From NCBI RefSeq assembly GCF_000761485.1, contig NZ_JPMX01000077.1:11768-64571 (forward strand): 52,804 nt of DNA, written 5' to 3'. Below are positions 1 to 9,809 of the stretch, piece after piece (within the stretch, counting starts at the first letter, position 1; each line of letters begins with the position of its first letter). This DNA is from Modestobacter caceresii. GTDB lineage: Bacteria > Actinomycetota > Actinomycetes > Mycobacteriales > Geodermatophilaceae. The position numbers and the translations under genes were made by a program. The notes below the pieces were generated by a model. The model saw only the letters and a program-made list of their open reading frames with translations, ran no database searches and was not told where the DNA came from.

Positions 1-941
1 TGCTGGAGCGCTTCCCGGCGCTGGCGGCCGGGTTCGTCAGCGGTGACATCGCCGCGGCGCAGGTGAACGTGGTCGCCGAGAAGATCGGGGCCGGTGAGGT
101 GGCCCGGGCCGAGGAGCAGGGCATCGACCTGGGCGCGTTCGATCGGGTGTGGGCGCAGGTAGCTGCAGAGTCCCCGCACGAGTCGCTGGCCGCCGCGGTG
201 CAGGCCTTCGACGACGCCCTCGACCCTGATGGCCCGGAGCCGGATTCGACCGAGGGGCGTCGGCTGACGATGGTCAAGCACGCCGATGGGAGTGTCACCG
301 GCCGGTTCGACCTGGATGCCGTCGGTGGGGAGAAGGTGCAGGCGGCGGTCGAGTCGATCGTGCAGGCCGACCGCCGCAAGGGGGACGACCGCACCCGCAC
401 CCAGCAGAACGCCGACGCGCTGGTGCAGCTGTGTGACAACCAGCTGGCCTCCGGGCAGCTGCCGATCCTGCGGACCGTCAAGCCGCACGTGGTCGTCGGC
501 ATCGACCTGAACGACCTGGTCGACCCGGCCACCGGCGCCGGTGCGGGGGAGATGGGCTTCGGGGCGACGATCTCCGCGGCGCGGGCCCGCTACCTGGCCT
601 GTGACGGCAGCATCTCCCGGATCGTGATGGGCCCCGACGGAGTCCCGCTGGACCTCGGCCGGGACCACCGGGTCGTCACCCCGGGCCTGCGCAAGGCCGT
701 CGAACGGCGGGACGAGTCCTGCGTGTTCGCCGGCTGCGGCGCCCTGAGTTGGTGGTGCGACGTCCACCACCTGATCCACTGGCTCCACGGCGGAGAGACC
801 TCGCTGCAGAACTCAGCCCTGTTGTGCGAACGGCACCACACCAAGGTCCACCACGGCTTCCGGGTGGAACGAGATCCCGGCGGACGATGGCGCACCTACC
901 GCCCCGACGACACCGAGATCCTCATCGGCCCACTGCTGTAG
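1..941 (+). CDS. DUF222/HNH endonuclease-domain protein, 5' end missing
   Basis: The reading frame is open from base 3, so the gene begins upstream of the window; 312 residues are visible. The fragment has the Ala/Val-rich helical DUF222-type region followed by a C-terminal HNH domain: a CVFAGCG zinc-knuckle half, WCDVHHL with the paired histidines, then GGETSLQNSALLC and a final HH. The family is highly multiplied in Geodermatophilaceae and other actinobacteria, and members may be nucleases of mobile or host origin; their role is not established. An internal GTG at 63 is not a credible start because the family sequence continues upstream without a break. Family assignment is firm, function is not. 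Confidence 0.9.
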   Translation, partial: LERFPALAAGFVSGDIAAAQVNVVAEKIGAGEVARAEEQGIDLGAFDRVWAQVAAESPHESLAAAVQAFDDALDPDGPEPDSTEGRRLTMVKHADGSVTGRFDLDAVGGEKVQAAVESIVQADRRKGDDRTRTQQNADALVQLCDNQLASGQLPILRTVKPHVVVGIDLNDLVDPATGAGAGEMGFGATISAARARYLACDGSISRIVMGPDGVPLDLGRDHRVVTPGLRKAVERRDESCVFAGCGALSWWCDVHHLIHWLHGGETSLQNSALLCERHHTKVHHGFRVERDPGGRWRTYRPDDTEILIGPLL

Positions 942-983
942 CGGCCTGCCCCCGAACGGTCCTGCACTCGGACGGACCGCTTC

Positions 984-1343
984 TCAGACGACTCTGCGCT
1001 CGGCGGTCAGCTCGCTGGGGGTGTCGCCGGTGTTCACCGTCGCGCTCGGCTCGACCAGCAGCACCTGGGCGCCGTCCGGGCTGTACGGCTGGTGCGGGGT
1101 GCCCTTGGACACGACGTACAGCTGACCGGGGGCGAGGGTGACGTCGCCGTCGTCCATCCGGATCGTGAGCGAGCCGGAGAGGACGAGGAACACCTCGTCG
1201 GTCTCCGGGTGGCTGTGCCGGGTGAACTCGCCGTGGGTGTGCACCACGCGCAGGTCGTAGTCGTTCAGCACGGCGACGGTGCGGGGCGACCACGGCTGGT
1301 CGACGGTGCTGAGGACGGCGGCGAGATCCACGGGTTCGGGCAC
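984..1343 (-). CDS. Small single-domain cupin protein
   Basis: A 119-residue protein with cupin motif 1 (HGEFTRHSHPETDEVFLVLSG, with two His and the Glu that bind metal) and motif 2 (KGTPHQPYS). It folds as one beta-barrel; substrate unknown, and the family includes dioxygenases, isomerases and sugar or metal sensors. I chose the GTG at 1343 because GAGGA lies about eight bases upstream. The same frame runs open far beyond this point antisense to ychF, but that extension is a high-GC shadow. The gene is divergent from ychF with 54 bp between the starts. Confidence 0.85.
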   Translation of the reverse strand: MPEPVDLAAVLSTVDQPWSPRTVAVLNDYDLRVVHTHGEFTRHSHPETDEVFLVLSGSLTIRMDDGDVTLAPGQLYVVSKGTPHQPYSPDGAQVLLVEPSATVNTGDTPSELTAERRVV

Positions 1344-1383
1344 CTGCTCATCCTCGCCCACCGGGGGAGCGCGCCGACGCCCG

Positions 1384-1389
1384 TAAGCT
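1384..1389 (+). promoter_or_regulatory. Leaderless-type -10 box (TAAGCT) of ychF
   Basis: TAAGCT fits the actinobacterial TANNNT -10 element and ends eight bases before the GTG start of ychF. No Shine-Dalgarno sequence lies in between, so the transcript probably begins at or next to the start codon. Confidence 0.5.
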
Positions 1390-1397
1390 GGTCTCCC

Positions 1398-2471
<1,074 letters not shown>

Positions 2472-2598
2472 CCATCGCTGGACGCTCGGCCCCTGACTGC
2501 GTCAGCCCGCGGTGGCGAACGATCGGTGCCAGGGTGAGCACCCGACGTGGCGACGGCGGTGGTGGCCGCGCCACTCCCCGTACCGGGAGGACCTGTTC

Positions 2599-3942
2599 AT
2601 GGTCGTGGCGCACACCGCGATAGCCATCGCGGTCATCGTCCTGCTCATCATCAAGGCCAAGGTCGACCCGGTGATCTCGCTGATCATCGGGTCGCTCTAC
2701 CTCGGCCTCGCGACGGGTGTCGGCTTCGCGGCGACGCTGGCGGCGATCGCGACCGGCTTCGGCGAGATCATGGCCGAGGTGGGCCTGCTCATCGGCTTCG
2801 GTGTGCTCATCGGGGCCCTGCTCCACGCGGTGGGCGCGTTCCGGAAGATGGTGGCGCTGCTCGTCGGCCGGGTCGGCGCGCAGCGGCTCCCGTACGCGTT
2901 GACGGCGGCGATGTCGACGATCTTCCCGTCGATCTACGTGGACGTGCAGGTCGTGCTGGCCTCGCCGGTGGCGCGTTCGACTGCGCCGTTCATCGGCCGG
3001 ACCGGCCTGCCCCTCATGTCCGGTGCGCTCGGCGCCGGGATCTTCGCCGGCTACGTCTTCGTGATCCCGGGGCTGGCCGCCATCTCCATCGCGGGCCTGC
3101 TGGGCGTCCCGCTCGGGACCTGGCTGATCTACGGCGTCGTGCTCGGGCCGTTGACTGCGCTGGTGACGACGGTCGTCTTCCGGCTGCTCCTGCGCGGCGG
3201 CTACTGGAACTCGGCCAGGGACGAGCAGGTCGACGAGGCCATGGTCGAGCAGGAGCGGGCTGAGCTGGTCGAGGAGGAGCGCTCGACGCCCCCGCTGGTG
3301 GTCAGCCTGCTGCCGATCCTGGTGCCGCTGGTGCTGATCGCGTTCGGCGCGTTCGCGGAGCTCCTGGAGTTCTCCAACGACTTCATCGCCTTCCTCGGCG
3401 ACGCCAACTTCGCGCTGTTCCTCGGCCTGGTCGGGGCCTATGTGCTCTGCCGGCGCACGCTGGGCCCGGAGGGCACGGACACGGCGATGAGCGAGGGCTT
3501 CCACACCACCGGCGCGATCCTCCTCATCACCGGCATCGGCGGGTCCCTCGGCGCCGTCATCGGGGAGACCGGGCTCGACGCGATCCTGGCCGGCCTCTTC
3601 ACCGCCGACGCGGGGGCACCGGTGATCCTCAGCATCCTGCTCGCCTGGGTCATCGCCGCGGTGCTGCACCTGGCGATCGGGTCGGTGTCGGTGGCGGCCA
3701 TCGCAGCCGCCGGGATCATCGGCCCGGTGCTCGGGTCGATCGACGTCGCGCCGATCGTCATCGGGCTCGCGATCGCCTCGGGCGCGATGTTCGCGCTCCA
3801 GGTCAACAGCAACTTCTTCTGGATGTACAAGTCGCTGCTGGGGCTGTCCACCCAGGGGAGCTTCAAGACCCTGACGATGGTCACCTCCATCGCCTCGGTC
3901 GTCTCGCTGCCGATGGTCATGGCAGCGGCGCTCATCGCATAG
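2599..3942 (+). CDS. GntP-family gluconate/organic-acid:H+ symporter
   Basis: A 447-residue integral membrane protein with about 12 hydrophobic segments. It has the GntP-typical VDPVISLIIGSLYLG stretch near the N-terminus, a GFGVLIGALL helix and a C-terminal AIGSVSVAAIAAAGIIGP region. The family imports gluconate, fructuronate, glycerate or related hydroxy acids with protons; the substrate here cannot be read from sequence. The ATG at 2599 is preceded by GGGAGGA at good spacing; an in-frame upstream extension (from 2512) lacks a membrane segment or ribosome site and is rejected. No catabolic kinase or dehydrogenase lies next to it. Confidence 0.9.
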   Translation: MVVAHTAIAIAVIVLLIIKAKVDPVISLIIGSLYLGLATGVGFAATLAAIATGFGEIMAEVGLLIGFGVLIGALLHAVGAFRKMVALLVGRVGAQRLPYALTAAMSTIFPSIYVDVQVVLASPVARSTAPFIGRTGLPLMSGALGAGIFAGYVFVIPGLAAISIAGLLGVPLGTWLIYGVVLGPLTALVTTVVFRLLLRGGYWNSARDEQVDEAMVEQERAELVEEERSTPPLVVSLLPILVPLVLIAFGAFAELLEFSNDFIAFLGDANFALFLGLVGAYVLCRRTLGPEGTDTAMSEGFHTTGAILLITGIGGSLGAVIGETGLDAILAGLFTADAGAPVILSILLAWVIAAVLHLAIGSVSVAAIAAAGIIGPVLGSIDVAPIVIGLAIASGAMFALQVNSNFFWMYKSLLGLSTQGSFKTLTMVTSIASVVSLPMVMAAALIA

Positions 3943-4065
3943 CCGTCGCCGCCGGGCCCGCTCAGCGGCTTCCGGACGACGTGCAGCTCGTCCTGCACGT
4001 CGTCCAGGAGCTGGTCGAGGAGCTGGAGCTGGTCGCCGGAGAGGGCCCGGACGAGACGACGCGGG

Positions 4066-4554
4066 TCAGCCCAGGGTCGCGGTCATGACGACGTTCTCGG
4101 GCGTGACGGTCGTGCACTCGAGGTTGAGCGGCCCGGCCGACACGCTCTCGCCCTCGCTGCAGGAGACCTCCTGGCCGGCGATGCCGACGGTGGCCCGGCC
4201 GTCCTGGACCTGCCCGAGGGTCACGGTCGTGCCGAGCACGTCCACCTCGGTGCCGTCGCCGGAGAGCGTGACCACGCAGGAGCTCCCGGAGCACTCCACG
4301 CCGGACTCGGTGCTCGTGGCGCCGCCGGTCCCGGTCGCCATGGCGTCGGTCTCGGTGGCGGTGGCGGTGGCGGAGTCGTCCGTCATCGTCGGCTCGCTCG
4401 TCTCCCCCTCGGCTGGGGTCTGGGTCGCGGTGTCCAGTGCGCTCGTGGCGTCGTCCACGGGCTCGTCAGAGCAGGCAGAGAGGGGGACGAGCAGCAGGCC
4501 GGCGGCGGCGAGGCCGGACGCCAGGCGGCGGGTGCGGGTCGGAGTAGTGGCCAT
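4066..4554 (-). CDS. Secreted lipoprotein of unknown function
   Basis: A 162-residue protein with an Arg-rich n-region, a hydrophobic stretch and a lipobox LSAC with the lipidated Cys at residue 28. A Thr/Ser/Ala-rich linker (about residues 33-80) follows, then a small C-terminal domain with four cysteines, two of them in the pair ECSGSSC. The linker plus compact domain fits an exposed cell-envelope lipoprotein anchored to the outer leaflet of the membrane. I do not recognise the family. A Crp-like dyad lies just upstream of the start. Confidence 0.75.
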   Translation of the reverse strand: MATTPTRTRRLASGLAAAGLLLVPLSACSDEPVDDATSALDTATQTPAEGETSEPTMTDDSATATATETDAMATGTGGATSTESGVECSGSSCVVTLSGDGTEVDVLGTTVTLGQVQDGRATVGIAGQEVSCSEGESVSAGPLNLECTTVTPENVVMTATLG

Positions 4555-4567
4555 GTCGGGAGCGTAA

Positions 4568-4583
4568 TGTGACCCAGATCACT
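4568..4583. promoter_or_regulatory. Crp/GlxR-like operator
   Basis: TGTGACCCAGATCACT matches the Crp/GlxR consensus TGTGA-N6-TCACA at nine of ten fixed positions. It sits 14 bp upstream of the lipoprotein start (4554, minus strand) and 120 bp upstream of the MscS gene, so it could serve either. At 51069-51084 the window has a related GTGA-N6-TCACT dyad. Confidence 0.55.
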
Positions 4584-4703
4584 TTGCGTCCGGTGCGCGG
4601 AAAGCTTCACGTCAGCGTGACCTGCCCGCCACCTGCGGCCCGGCCGGAGGGCGGGTCGCGGTGCGGATGACTGATCCGCAGCCTCCTGGAGCATCCTCCT
4701 CGC

Positions 4704-5555
4704 ATGCCGGTCGACCTGCACCTGCTCGACGTCCTGGCTGCGGCCGCGGTCGAGGACGTCGACGTCGTCGTCGAGGACGACATCACGCTCAGCGAGGTCC
4801 TCCAGGCGCTGGCGGTCTTCGTCGCCTCCATCCTGCTCGCGGTGCTGCTGCGGCGGCTGCTGGTCCGCGCCCTCGACCGCGACGCGAACCGGCACGTCGG
4901 GCTCGTCGCCGGTCGCTTCCTCGGGCTGCTCGCGGTCGCCGTCGGCATCGTCTACGCCCTGGACCTGCTCGGTGTGCAGATCGGCCCGCTGCTCGGCGCC
5001 CTCGGCGTGGGCGGCATCGCCATCGCGTTCGCCGCCCAGGACATGCTGCAGAACCTGATCGCCGGGGTCATGTTGCAGATCCGCCGTCCCCTGCGGCTGG
5101 GCGACCAGGTCGCCAGTGGCGACTTCGAGGGCGTCGTCACCGACGTCAACCTCCGGACGACGGTGCTGAAGACCTACGACGGCCTGATCGTGTACCTGCC
5201 CAACGCCGAGGTGCTGAAGAACCCGATCATCAACTACACCAGCACCCCGCTGAACCGGACGACGCTGACCGTCGGGCTGGCCTACGACACCGACCTGGTC
5301 CGCGCCCGCGAGGTGCTGCTGGCCGCCTGTGCAGCTGCGGACGGGGTCGCGGACGACCCGTCCCCGGAGGTGTGGGTGGAGGAGTTCGGCGACTCCTCGA
5401 TCAACCTCGCGGTGCGCTGGTGGCACGCTGCGGACATCGCCAGCCGCTGGCGGGTGCGCAGCGGCGTCGCCATCTCCGTGAAGTCCGCGCTGGACCAGGC
5501 CGGCATGACCATCCCGTTCCCCCAGCGGGTCCTCTGGTCGGGGGAGCAGGACTGA
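4704..5555 (+). CDS. Small-conductance mechanosensitive channel, MscS family
   Basis: A 283-residue membrane protein with about three transmembrane helices. The pore-lining third helix is clear (LGALGVGGIAIAFAAQDMLQNLIAG), followed by the MscS beta-domain (RPLRLGDQVASGDFEGVV, then NLRTTVLKTYDGLIVYLPNAEV). The C-terminal alpha/beta vestibule domain is complete. The channel opens under membrane tension on hypo-osmotic shock and releases solutes. The N-terminus carries an acidic stretch (VEDVDVVVEDD) before the first helix. It is divergent from the lipoprotein gene and convergent with the LmeA-like gene, ending 14 bp before that gene's stop. Confidence 0.93.
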   Translation: MPVDLHLLDVLAAAAVEDVDVVVEDDITLSEVLQALAVFVASILLAVLLRRLLVRALDRDANRHVGLVAGRFLGLLAVAVGIVYALDLLGVQIGPLLGALGVGGIAIAFAAQDMLQNLIAGVMLQIRRPLRLGDQVASGDFEGVVTDVNLRTTVLKTYDGLIVYLPNAEVLKNPIINYTSTPLNRTTLTVGLAYDTDLVRAREVLLAACAAADGVADDPSPEVWVEEFGDSSINLAVRWWHAADIASRWRVRSGVAISVKSALDQAGMTIPFPQRVLWSGEQD

Positions 5556-5568
5556 CCGGCGCCCGGGG

Positions 5569-6375
5569 TCAGGGCCGGATGACGACGTCGGTGCCCCGGG
5601 CGCGCACCACCAGACCCTCCGCTGCGCCCTCGATCGCGGTGAGGTCCTGGCCGAACGGCAGCGGGTCCAGCGGCACCCGCAGCGAGAACCGCTGCCCGAG
5701 CAGCAGCCGGCTGGCCGGGGCGAGGTCGGACTCGGTGTCCAGCGCGGTGGGGGCGATCGACAGCGCCCCGCCCTGCGGCGACAGCTCGGCCAGTGCGGAG
5801 GCCGACACGGACTGGCCGAGGAGGTCGACCGTGCCGGTCAGCAGCACCTCCTCCCCGGGCGCCGGCCCGAGGCTGATCAGGCGCCCGGTGACCTCGAGGT
5901 AGCGGTTGAGGTCGTCGTAGCCCAGGAACGCCTCCCCGACCGACCGCTCGATCCACACCGGCGCGGGCTCCTGGGTGAGGAGGTCGTGGAAGGAGACGTG
6001 CACGCCGGAGAGCCGGGCGTCCACCTCGTCGACCGACATCGGCCCCGACGACACCTCGCGGAGGCTGACCTCGACGTCGTCGTAGCGGCCGTCCACCGCC
6101 TGGAGGAGGAAGAACGCGCCGTGCACCTGGACCTGCGGACGGTCGGCGACGCCGGTCGCCTGCTGGATGTCGCGCGCCAGGAGTGACTCAGCGCCCCACC
6201 GGGCCAGCTGGTCGGTCCCCCACAGCAGCAGCAGGGTGCCCAGCACCACCGACACCCCCACGACCACGGTGCGCCGTGCTGGCCGAGTGCGTGGTGCGGT
6301 CTTCCCGTGGGCGGTCGCCCCGCCGACGTCCGAGTCGACCCAGCCGTCGTGCGCTGGCTCGCCGTCCGCGGTCAC
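5569..6375 (-). CDS. LmeA-like phospholipid-binding protein (DUF2993)
   Basis: A 268-residue protein: a polar N-terminus of about 35 residues, one transmembrane segment (TVVVGVSVVLGTLLLLW), then an all-periplasmic DUF2993 domain with the family-typical ARDIQQATGVADRPQVQVHG and the DVEVSLREV-MSVDEVDARLSGVHV strands. In mycobacteria LmeA supports lipomannan maturation; the role here is inferred from family only. Its GTG start overlaps the stop of the MMPL gene by four bases (GTGA), so the two are probably translated together and may act on the same envelope lipid. Confidence 0.85.
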   Translation of the reverse strand: MTADGEPAHDGWVDSDVGGATAHGKTAPRTRPARRTVVVGVSVVLGTLLLLWGTDQLARWGAESLLARDIQQATGVADRPQVQVHGAFFLLQAVDGRYDDVEVSLREVSSGPMSVDEVDARLSGVHVSFHDLLTQEPAPVWIERSVGEAFLGYDDLNRYLEVTGRLISLGPAPGEEVLLTGTVDLLGQSVSASALAELSPQGGALSIAPTALDTESDLAPASRLLLGQRFSLRVPLDPLPFGQDLTAIEGAAEGLVVRARGTDVVIRP

Positions 6376-8762
6376 CGTCGTCCCACGTCCGCGCCGACCG
6401 GCAGGCTCTCGCGTGCCTCGTCCTCCCGTGCCTGGTCCTCCAGCGACTCGTCCCGCACCACCTCCGGGCCTCCGCTCCGGGCTCCCGCGGCCCCGGTGCG
6501 GCGCAGCTCGTCGACCGGCACCGACTCGGTGCGGACCCGTCGGCTGGGCCAGCTGGACGCCCGCCCCAGCAGGGTGAGCACGGCCGGGGTGAGCACCGGA
6601 CGGATCAGGAAGGTGTCGATGAGCAACCCGGCGGCCATGGTGAACGCCACCTGCCGGAACGTCTGCAGCGGGATGATCGCCACCATCGCGAAGGTGAGGG
6701 CGAGGATCAACCCCGCCGCACTGATCGCCCGGGACGTGCTCGGCATCGCCAGCATGATGGCCTTGCTCAGCGGATGTCGGGTGGCCGCCTCCCAGATGGA
6801 GCCGACGGCGAACACGTTGTAGTCCGATCCCAGCGCCAGCAACAGCACCGCGGTCGCGAACGGGACGTAGAAGGCCAGCCCGGGGTCCCCGAGCACGACC
6901 TGGAAGACCAGGACGCTCAGCCCGAGCGCCGCCGCGACGCCCAGGGCGCTGCAGGCCATCAGGATCACCGGGGCGCAGAGCGCTCGGAGGTACACGAGCA
7001 GGATCAGCAGCTCCACCAGCAGCACCGCGGTCAGCGTGATCCGGAGGTTCTCCCGGGTGATCGCGGCGAGCTCACCGGCGATCGCGGTCTGCCCGGTCAC
7101 CGACACCTCGGCGTCCTGCAGCCCGGCCTCCGCGGCGAGGGTGTCCAGCTGGTCGGTGAGCCCGCGCAGGTCGCTGATCGCCGGTGCGGCCAGTGGGTCG
7201 CTGTCCAGGATCACGACGAAGCGGGCGGCGTCGCCGTCGGGGGAGAAGACGACGCCGAAGCCGTCGGGGAGCGGGTTCTGGGCCGGGCCGAGCACCTCGG
7301 CCACCCCGGGCTGGGCCGCGATGGCCTCCTGCAGCTCCTCCAGCTCCGCCCGCTGCTCGATGACCGCGTCGCCCTCGACGATCACCTCGGTGGGTGCGCT
7401 CACGCCCCGGACCTCGGACTCCTCGAGCACCGCGGCGCCCCGGCGCACCGGGTCCTCGGCCGGCAGCCCCGAGGTGAAGGACAGGTCCAGGCGCATCTGC
7501 AGCAGTGGCGCCGCGGCCAGGAGCAGCACACCGGTGGCCAGCAGCGTCGCCACCGTCGCGCCGCGCCGGTCGACGACGATCCGGAGCAGCCAGCCGTTCC
7601 CTCGGCGACTCGGCGGGCGGCGTGAGGTGCGCAGGGTCCCCAGCCCGAAGAGCCGCTCGCCCAGGATCGCCATCAGCGCCGGCACCAGGGTCAGCGACAC
7701 CAGCACCCCGATGACGACGGTCAGCGACAGCGCCGGCCCGAAGGCTTGGAACAGCTGGAAGTCCGCCGCCAGCAGGGCCGCGGTGCCGGCCGCGACCGTG
7801 ATCCCGGCGACGGCGATGATCGGCGCGTTGGTGCGCACCGCCCGCCGGGTCGCCTCCAGCCGCGGGAGCCCTCGGTCCAGCTGCTGCCGGAGGCCGGCGA
7901 AGAACAGCACGCAGTAGTCGGTGACCACCCCGATGAGCAGCGCGGCGATCAGCGGCTGCAAGAGGTCGGGGAGCGCGAAGCCCAGCGCCGCGGCGAGCAC
8001 CCCGAGGGTGCGGATGGCGACCAGGTAGCCCAGCCCGGCGGCCAGCAGCACGACGAAGGGCGCCACGACCGAGCGGAAGGTGAGCCCGACGACGACGGCG
8101 ATCAGCACCAGGGTCGCGATCTCGAACAGGTGCAGGTTCGACTGGAGGTGGTCGGCCTGGGCGACCTGGGCCGGGGCCACGCCGACGACGTAGGTCTGAA
8201 CCGAGCTCTGGTTGTGGAAGTGGGCGGCGTACTCCCGGGCCAGGTCCCTGGTCTGGGTCAGCGACGTGTCGTTGGAGACGTACAGGTAGGTGACGGCGGT
8301 CTCCGGCGTCGAGGTGGGCAGCGGGACGGCGGCCACGATCTGCCCGCGCCCGGGCGGCACGTCGCCGTCCACGTAGGCCTGGGTGTGGGCGGCCGCCCAC
8401 AGCGCGACGTCGGCCTGGGTGAGGACGCTCAGGCCGTCGGGGTCGTGCACCACGACCGAGGTCTGGGAGAGCACCGGCACCCGGAACAGCTCCAGGGACC
8501 GTTCCTGCACGGCGGCCGCCGGGCTGCCCTCCGGCAGCAGGTTGCCGATGTCCGCGCCGCCGCCCCCACCGGAGGTGGGGAGGGACGTCGACACCACCAC
8601 GGTCAGCAGGAGCCACCCCGCCACCACGAACCAGCGGGCCTTGACGACGGCGTCCCGGTAGACGCTGGCGGCCCGCCGTATCGCGTACCGGGCCGGTCGG
8701 GTCGCCCATCGGGCCGCGGCGGCCAGCGCGGTGAGCCAACGCGGGACGGCCGTGGCTGGCAC
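6372..8762 (-). CDS. MMPL-family RND lipid transporter
   Basis: A 796-residue protein with two repeats of one helix, a large extracellular loop and five helices, the usual MMPL/RND layout of about 12 helices. Segments such as GVVTDYCVLFFAGLRQQL in the first half and ALGSDYNVFAVGSIWEAA in the second carry the Asp-Tyr pairs that form the proton relay in mycobacterial MmpL proteins. These transporters export envelope lipids. I chose the GTG at 8762 because GGGAGG lies five bases upstream; a GTG at 8780 in the same frame has poor spacing. The frame stays open to 9782, but that stretch is antisense to another gene. The gene is translationally coupled to the LmeA-like gene. Confidence 0.93.
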   Translation of the reverse strand: MPATAVPRWLTALAAAARWATRPARYAIRRAASVYRDAVVKARWFVVAGWLLLTVVVSTSLPTSGGGGGADIGNLLPEGSPAAAVQERSLELFRVPVLSQTSVVVHDPDGLSVLTQADVALWAAAHTQAYVDGDVPPGRGQIVAAVPLPTSTPETAVTYLYVSNDTSLTQTRDLAREYAAHFHNQSSVQTYVVGVAPAQVAQADHLQSNLHLFEIATLVLIAVVVGLTFRSVVAPFVVLLAAGLGYLVAIRTLGVLAAALGFALPDLLQPLIAALLIGVVTDYCVLFFAGLRQQLDRGLPRLEATRRAVRTNAPIIAVAGITVAAGTAALLAADFQLFQAFGPALSLTVVIGVLVSLTLVPALMAILGERLFGLGTLRTSRRPPSRRGNGWLLRIVVDRRGATVATLLATGVLLLAAAPLLQMRLDLSFTSGLPAEDPVRRGAAVLEESEVRGVSAPTEVIVEGDAVIEQRAELEELQEAIAAQPGVAEVLGPAQNPLPDGFGVVFSPDGDAARFVVILDSDPLAAPAISDLRGLTDQLDTLAAEAGLQDAEVSVTGQTAIAGELAAITRENLRITLTAVLLVELLILLVYLRALCAPVILMACSALGVAAALGLSVLVFQVVLGDPGLAFYVPFATAVLLLALGSDYNVFAVGSIWEAATRHPLSKAIMLAMPSTSRAISAAGLILALTFAMVAIIPLQTFRQVAFTMAAGLLIDTFLIRPVLTPAVLTLLGRASSWPSRRVRTESVPVDELRRTGAAGARSGGPEVVRDESLEDQAREDEARESLPVGADVGRR

Positions 8763-8855
8763 CGGGGCCTCCCGCCTCACGGTCCTACCGGATGGGCTCA
8801 GCAGCCGTAGGCTACCGGCGGTTGTGCGCCCGCGCTCGACGGTGAGAGGACGACC

Positions 8856-9434
8856 ATGGCCGACCCCGAGACAGACGGCGGGACCAGCTCCCCGGACCCT
8901 GACGAGCGGTCCGGCCGTGCGGTGCGGTGGTGGCTGGCCGCGGCCACCTTCGTGCTCGGGCTCTTCGTCGGCGGGCTCGTCGTCGGGTTGCTGGACGACG
9001 GGTCGGCGCCGGTCCCGGTCGCCACCCCGGCCGGGCCGGCGACCGGCGTCGGCGTCCCGCTGCCGGACGCCCCGCCCACGGGGGAGACCGCCGAGGTGGT
9101 CGTCAACGCCGCCTGCCTGCGCGCGGTCAACGGGGCGCAGGACGTCGTCGCCGCCATCGACGACCTGGGTGAGGCGGCCGGCGAGTTCAACGCGGCCCGG
9201 CTGGACGAGGTCATCCGGCAGCTGCAGCCCCTGCAGGGGCGGCTGAGCGGCGACATCGCCGGCTGCCAGGTCGTCAGCGAGGTGGCGGAGGGGATACCCA
9301 CGGGGACGGCCCCCGGGGCGCCCACGGGGACGGCCCCCGGGGCGCCCACGGGGACGGCCCCCGGGACGCCCACGGGCACGTCGCCCGCGAGCCCGGCGCC
9401 GCCGCCGGCCACCACCGTCGCACCGCCGAGCTGA
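8856..9434 (+). CDS. Single-pass membrane protein with Pro/Thr-rich repeat tail
   Basis: A 192-residue protein: an acidic, hydrophilic 23-residue N-terminus, one transmembrane helix (WWLAAATFVLGLFVGGLVVGLL), an extracellular region with two conserved-looking cysteines (NAACLRAV and IAGCQVV) flanking a helical segment, and a C-terminal tail of PTGTAPGA octapeptide repeats ending in a Pro/Ala/Thr stretch. Topology is probably N-in, C-out, the tail spanning peptidoglycan. Function unknown. The gene is divergent from the MMPL gene, and TAGGCT upstream may be its -10 or that of its neighbour. Confidence 0.75.
   Translation: MADPETDGGTSSPDPDERSGRAVRWWLAAATFVLGLFVGGLVVGLLDDGSAPVPVATPAGPATGVGVPLPDAPPTGETAEVVVNAACLRAVNGAQDVVAAIDDLGEAAGEFNAARLDEVIRQLQPLQGRLSGDIAGCQVVSEVAEGIPTGTAPGAPTGTAPGAPTGTAPGTPTGTSPASPAPPPATTVAPPS
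9297..9368 (+). repeat. 24-bp coding tandem repeat, three copies
   Basis: Units at 9297-9320, 9321-9344 and 9345-9368 are identical except for one base in the third; a partial fourth follows. They encode PTGTAPG(A/T) and keep the frame, so copy number can change without breaking the gene. Confidence 0.95.
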
Positions 9435-9507
9435 CCAGGGGACGGTCCACAGGCTGGACACACCTCGGGCACAGCGGCGTGCCACCGAGCCTGACGAGGC
9501 TGGGGGC

Positions 9508-9801
9508 ATGACAGCGTGGACGGCACCCGGCTCCGACACGACCGGACCAGTCGGGAGGGCGCCGGACATGGACGACGGCGCCGGGGCGATCCGGCGGGAC
9601 TTCCCGTTCCCCGAGGCCGGCGACCACCACATGCGGGAGTGGCCGCTGGTCTGGCACCCGGCACGCGGCCACTTCGAGCGCACCTGCCCGCACGGCGTCG
9701 GGCACCCCGACCCCGACGACGTCCTGTACCTCCAGTCGGTCGGCGGCGTCTCCGGCGCGCATCCCTGTGACGGCTGCTGCATCGCGCCGCTGCGGGACTG
9801 A
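9508..9801 (+). CDS. Small Cys/His-containing protein of unknown function
   Basis: A 97-residue soluble protein. The C-terminal half holds a likely metal- or thiol-active cluster: FERTCPHGVGHPDPDD followed by HPCDGCC. It lacks a signal peptide or membrane helix. The N-terminal 20 residues look disordered, so the true start may instead be the ATG at 9568 or 9631, before the conserved-looking REWPLVWHPARGHFERTCPHG. I recognise no family with certainty. Confidence 0.6.
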   Translation: MTAWTAPGSDTTGPVGRAPDMDDGAGAIRRDFPFPEAGDHHMREWPLVWHPARGHFERTCPHGVGHPDPDDVLYLQSVGGVSGAHPCDGCCIAPLRD

Positions 9802-9809
9802 CCCGACGG

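Noticed and set aside
6183-7625. 480-codon plus-strand frame antisense to the MMPL gene
   Set aside because: Composition is the Arg/His/Gln/Gly pattern of antisense high-GC frames, and the opposite strand encodes a complete MMPL protein.
9297-9380. Short repeats considered as a CRISPR array
   Set aside because: Units are contiguous with no spacers and encode an in-frame peptide repeat; no cas genes are present.
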